Assembly (NCBI GenBank): GCA_014529385.2
Contig: CM043953.1
Coordinates: 70,791,872-70,820,371, forward strand
Length of the DNA stretch: 28,500 nucleotides
Direction: 5' to 3'
Source: Adiantum capillus-veneris
Taxonomy: Eukaryota > Streptophyta > Polypodiopsida > Polypodiales > Pteridaceae
In this document: piece after piece, positions 28,139 to 28,500 of the stretch
Layout of the letters: every line of letters starts with the position of its first letter
Numbering within the stretch: the first letter of the stretch is position 1
Translations under genes and position numbers: made by a program
Notes under the pieces: model-generated
Told to the model about the DNA's origin: nothing
Database searches by the model: none
What the model saw: the letters and a program-made list of their open reading frames with translations, nothing else

Positions 28139-28500
28139 CCTCTTGGGTGCCCAATGTGATACCTGGAAAATGACGTCCCTAGCATAGTTATAGGGAATGG
28201 CCATTTTCACGTCCCCGTTCCCATTCCAACTTACCACAATCCCCGTTCCAAGTTTGAAACGTGAGTGTCCGTAATAACAGGGAATGGCGTTTCATGCCCG
28301 TTGCCGTTCCCCCTTCCGAAATCCCGTTCCAGGTAACAATGGGACTCCCTAGGCCTTCTTTTATATTGACTTGACTCAAGTGATTTGTCTAGAGATTTTG
28401 TTCCTTCAATGACCCTTCAATTAAGACCCCTCAATAACTGAGAGATAATTAGGAATTAACCTAACTCATGGATGACTAATCTGATTGGGACAAGACTTTG
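28139..28500. other. Gene-free flank, GGAACGGG-type repeats and probable LTR continuation
   Basis: At 28190-28340 the words ccccgttcc, cccgttgccgttccc, tcccgttcc and gggaatggc recur at irregular spacing, on both strands' sense. Beyond 28355 ttcttttatattgacttgactcaag resembles the region near the TATA box of the LTRs, so the diverged LTR begun at 20047 may resume here after element 3. The 63-codon minus-strand frame (28379-28188) is a reading of the repeat, not a gene. Confidence 0.4.

Overview
The window is repeat-dense nuclear DNA of a land plant. The evidence is long terminal repeat (LTR) retrotransposons with an initiator-Met-tRNA primer site (TGGTATCAGAGC), a plant-type LINE whose ORF1 has a DUF4283-like domain and whose ORF2 ends in a zf-RVT zinc domain, and a short poly-A tail after tctttttctcg. 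The lineage is not decidable from this piece. I see no intact host gene, no RNA gene and no CRISPR array. Almost every long open frame is retrotransposon coding sequence or its antisense shadow.

Layout. Positions 1-3235 hold low-complexity DNA, short direct repeats, an unassigned stretch sharing a short motif with the LTRs, and a broken endonuclease from a non-LTR element (2290-2940). From 3236 onward lie three copies of one Ty3/gypsy family, all on the minus strand. Element 1 is 3236-6915 plus displaced LTR pieces at 12860-12963 and 19835-19890. Element 2 is 6916-12854. Element 3 is 20731-28133. A plus-strand LINE occupies 12964-19818. A diverged related LTR (from 20047) hosts element 3, and 28139-28500 is probably its continuation plus a GGAACGGG-type repeat.

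Nesting is shown by target-site duplications (TSDs). Element 2 sits in the 5' LTR of element 1 between two copies of tggcc (6911-6915, 12855-12859). The LINE sits in the same LTR, 104 bases of LTR sequence further on, between two copies of aaaatgctcctgatgg (12948-12963, 19819-19834). Element 3 lies between two copies of ccttg (20726-20730, 28134-28138).

Division of parts. Element 3 keeps recognisable gag, protease, RT, RNase H, integrase and a chromodomain-like tail, but is frameshifted, has stops, and has lost its primer binding site (PBS) with the adjoining LTR end. Elements 1 and 2 keep PBS, polypurine tract (PPT), LTRs and gag start but lack RT, most RNase H and the integrase core. They look like non-autonomous derivatives moved by enzymes from a fuller relative. 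The LINE is also dead, with several frameshifts and a lost catalytic RT aspartate. I found no evidence of a new enzymatic system. The points worth a second look are the shared deletion architecture, the LTR motif array, the ATGA junction between the LINE ORFs and an unrecognised ORF1 C-terminal domain.
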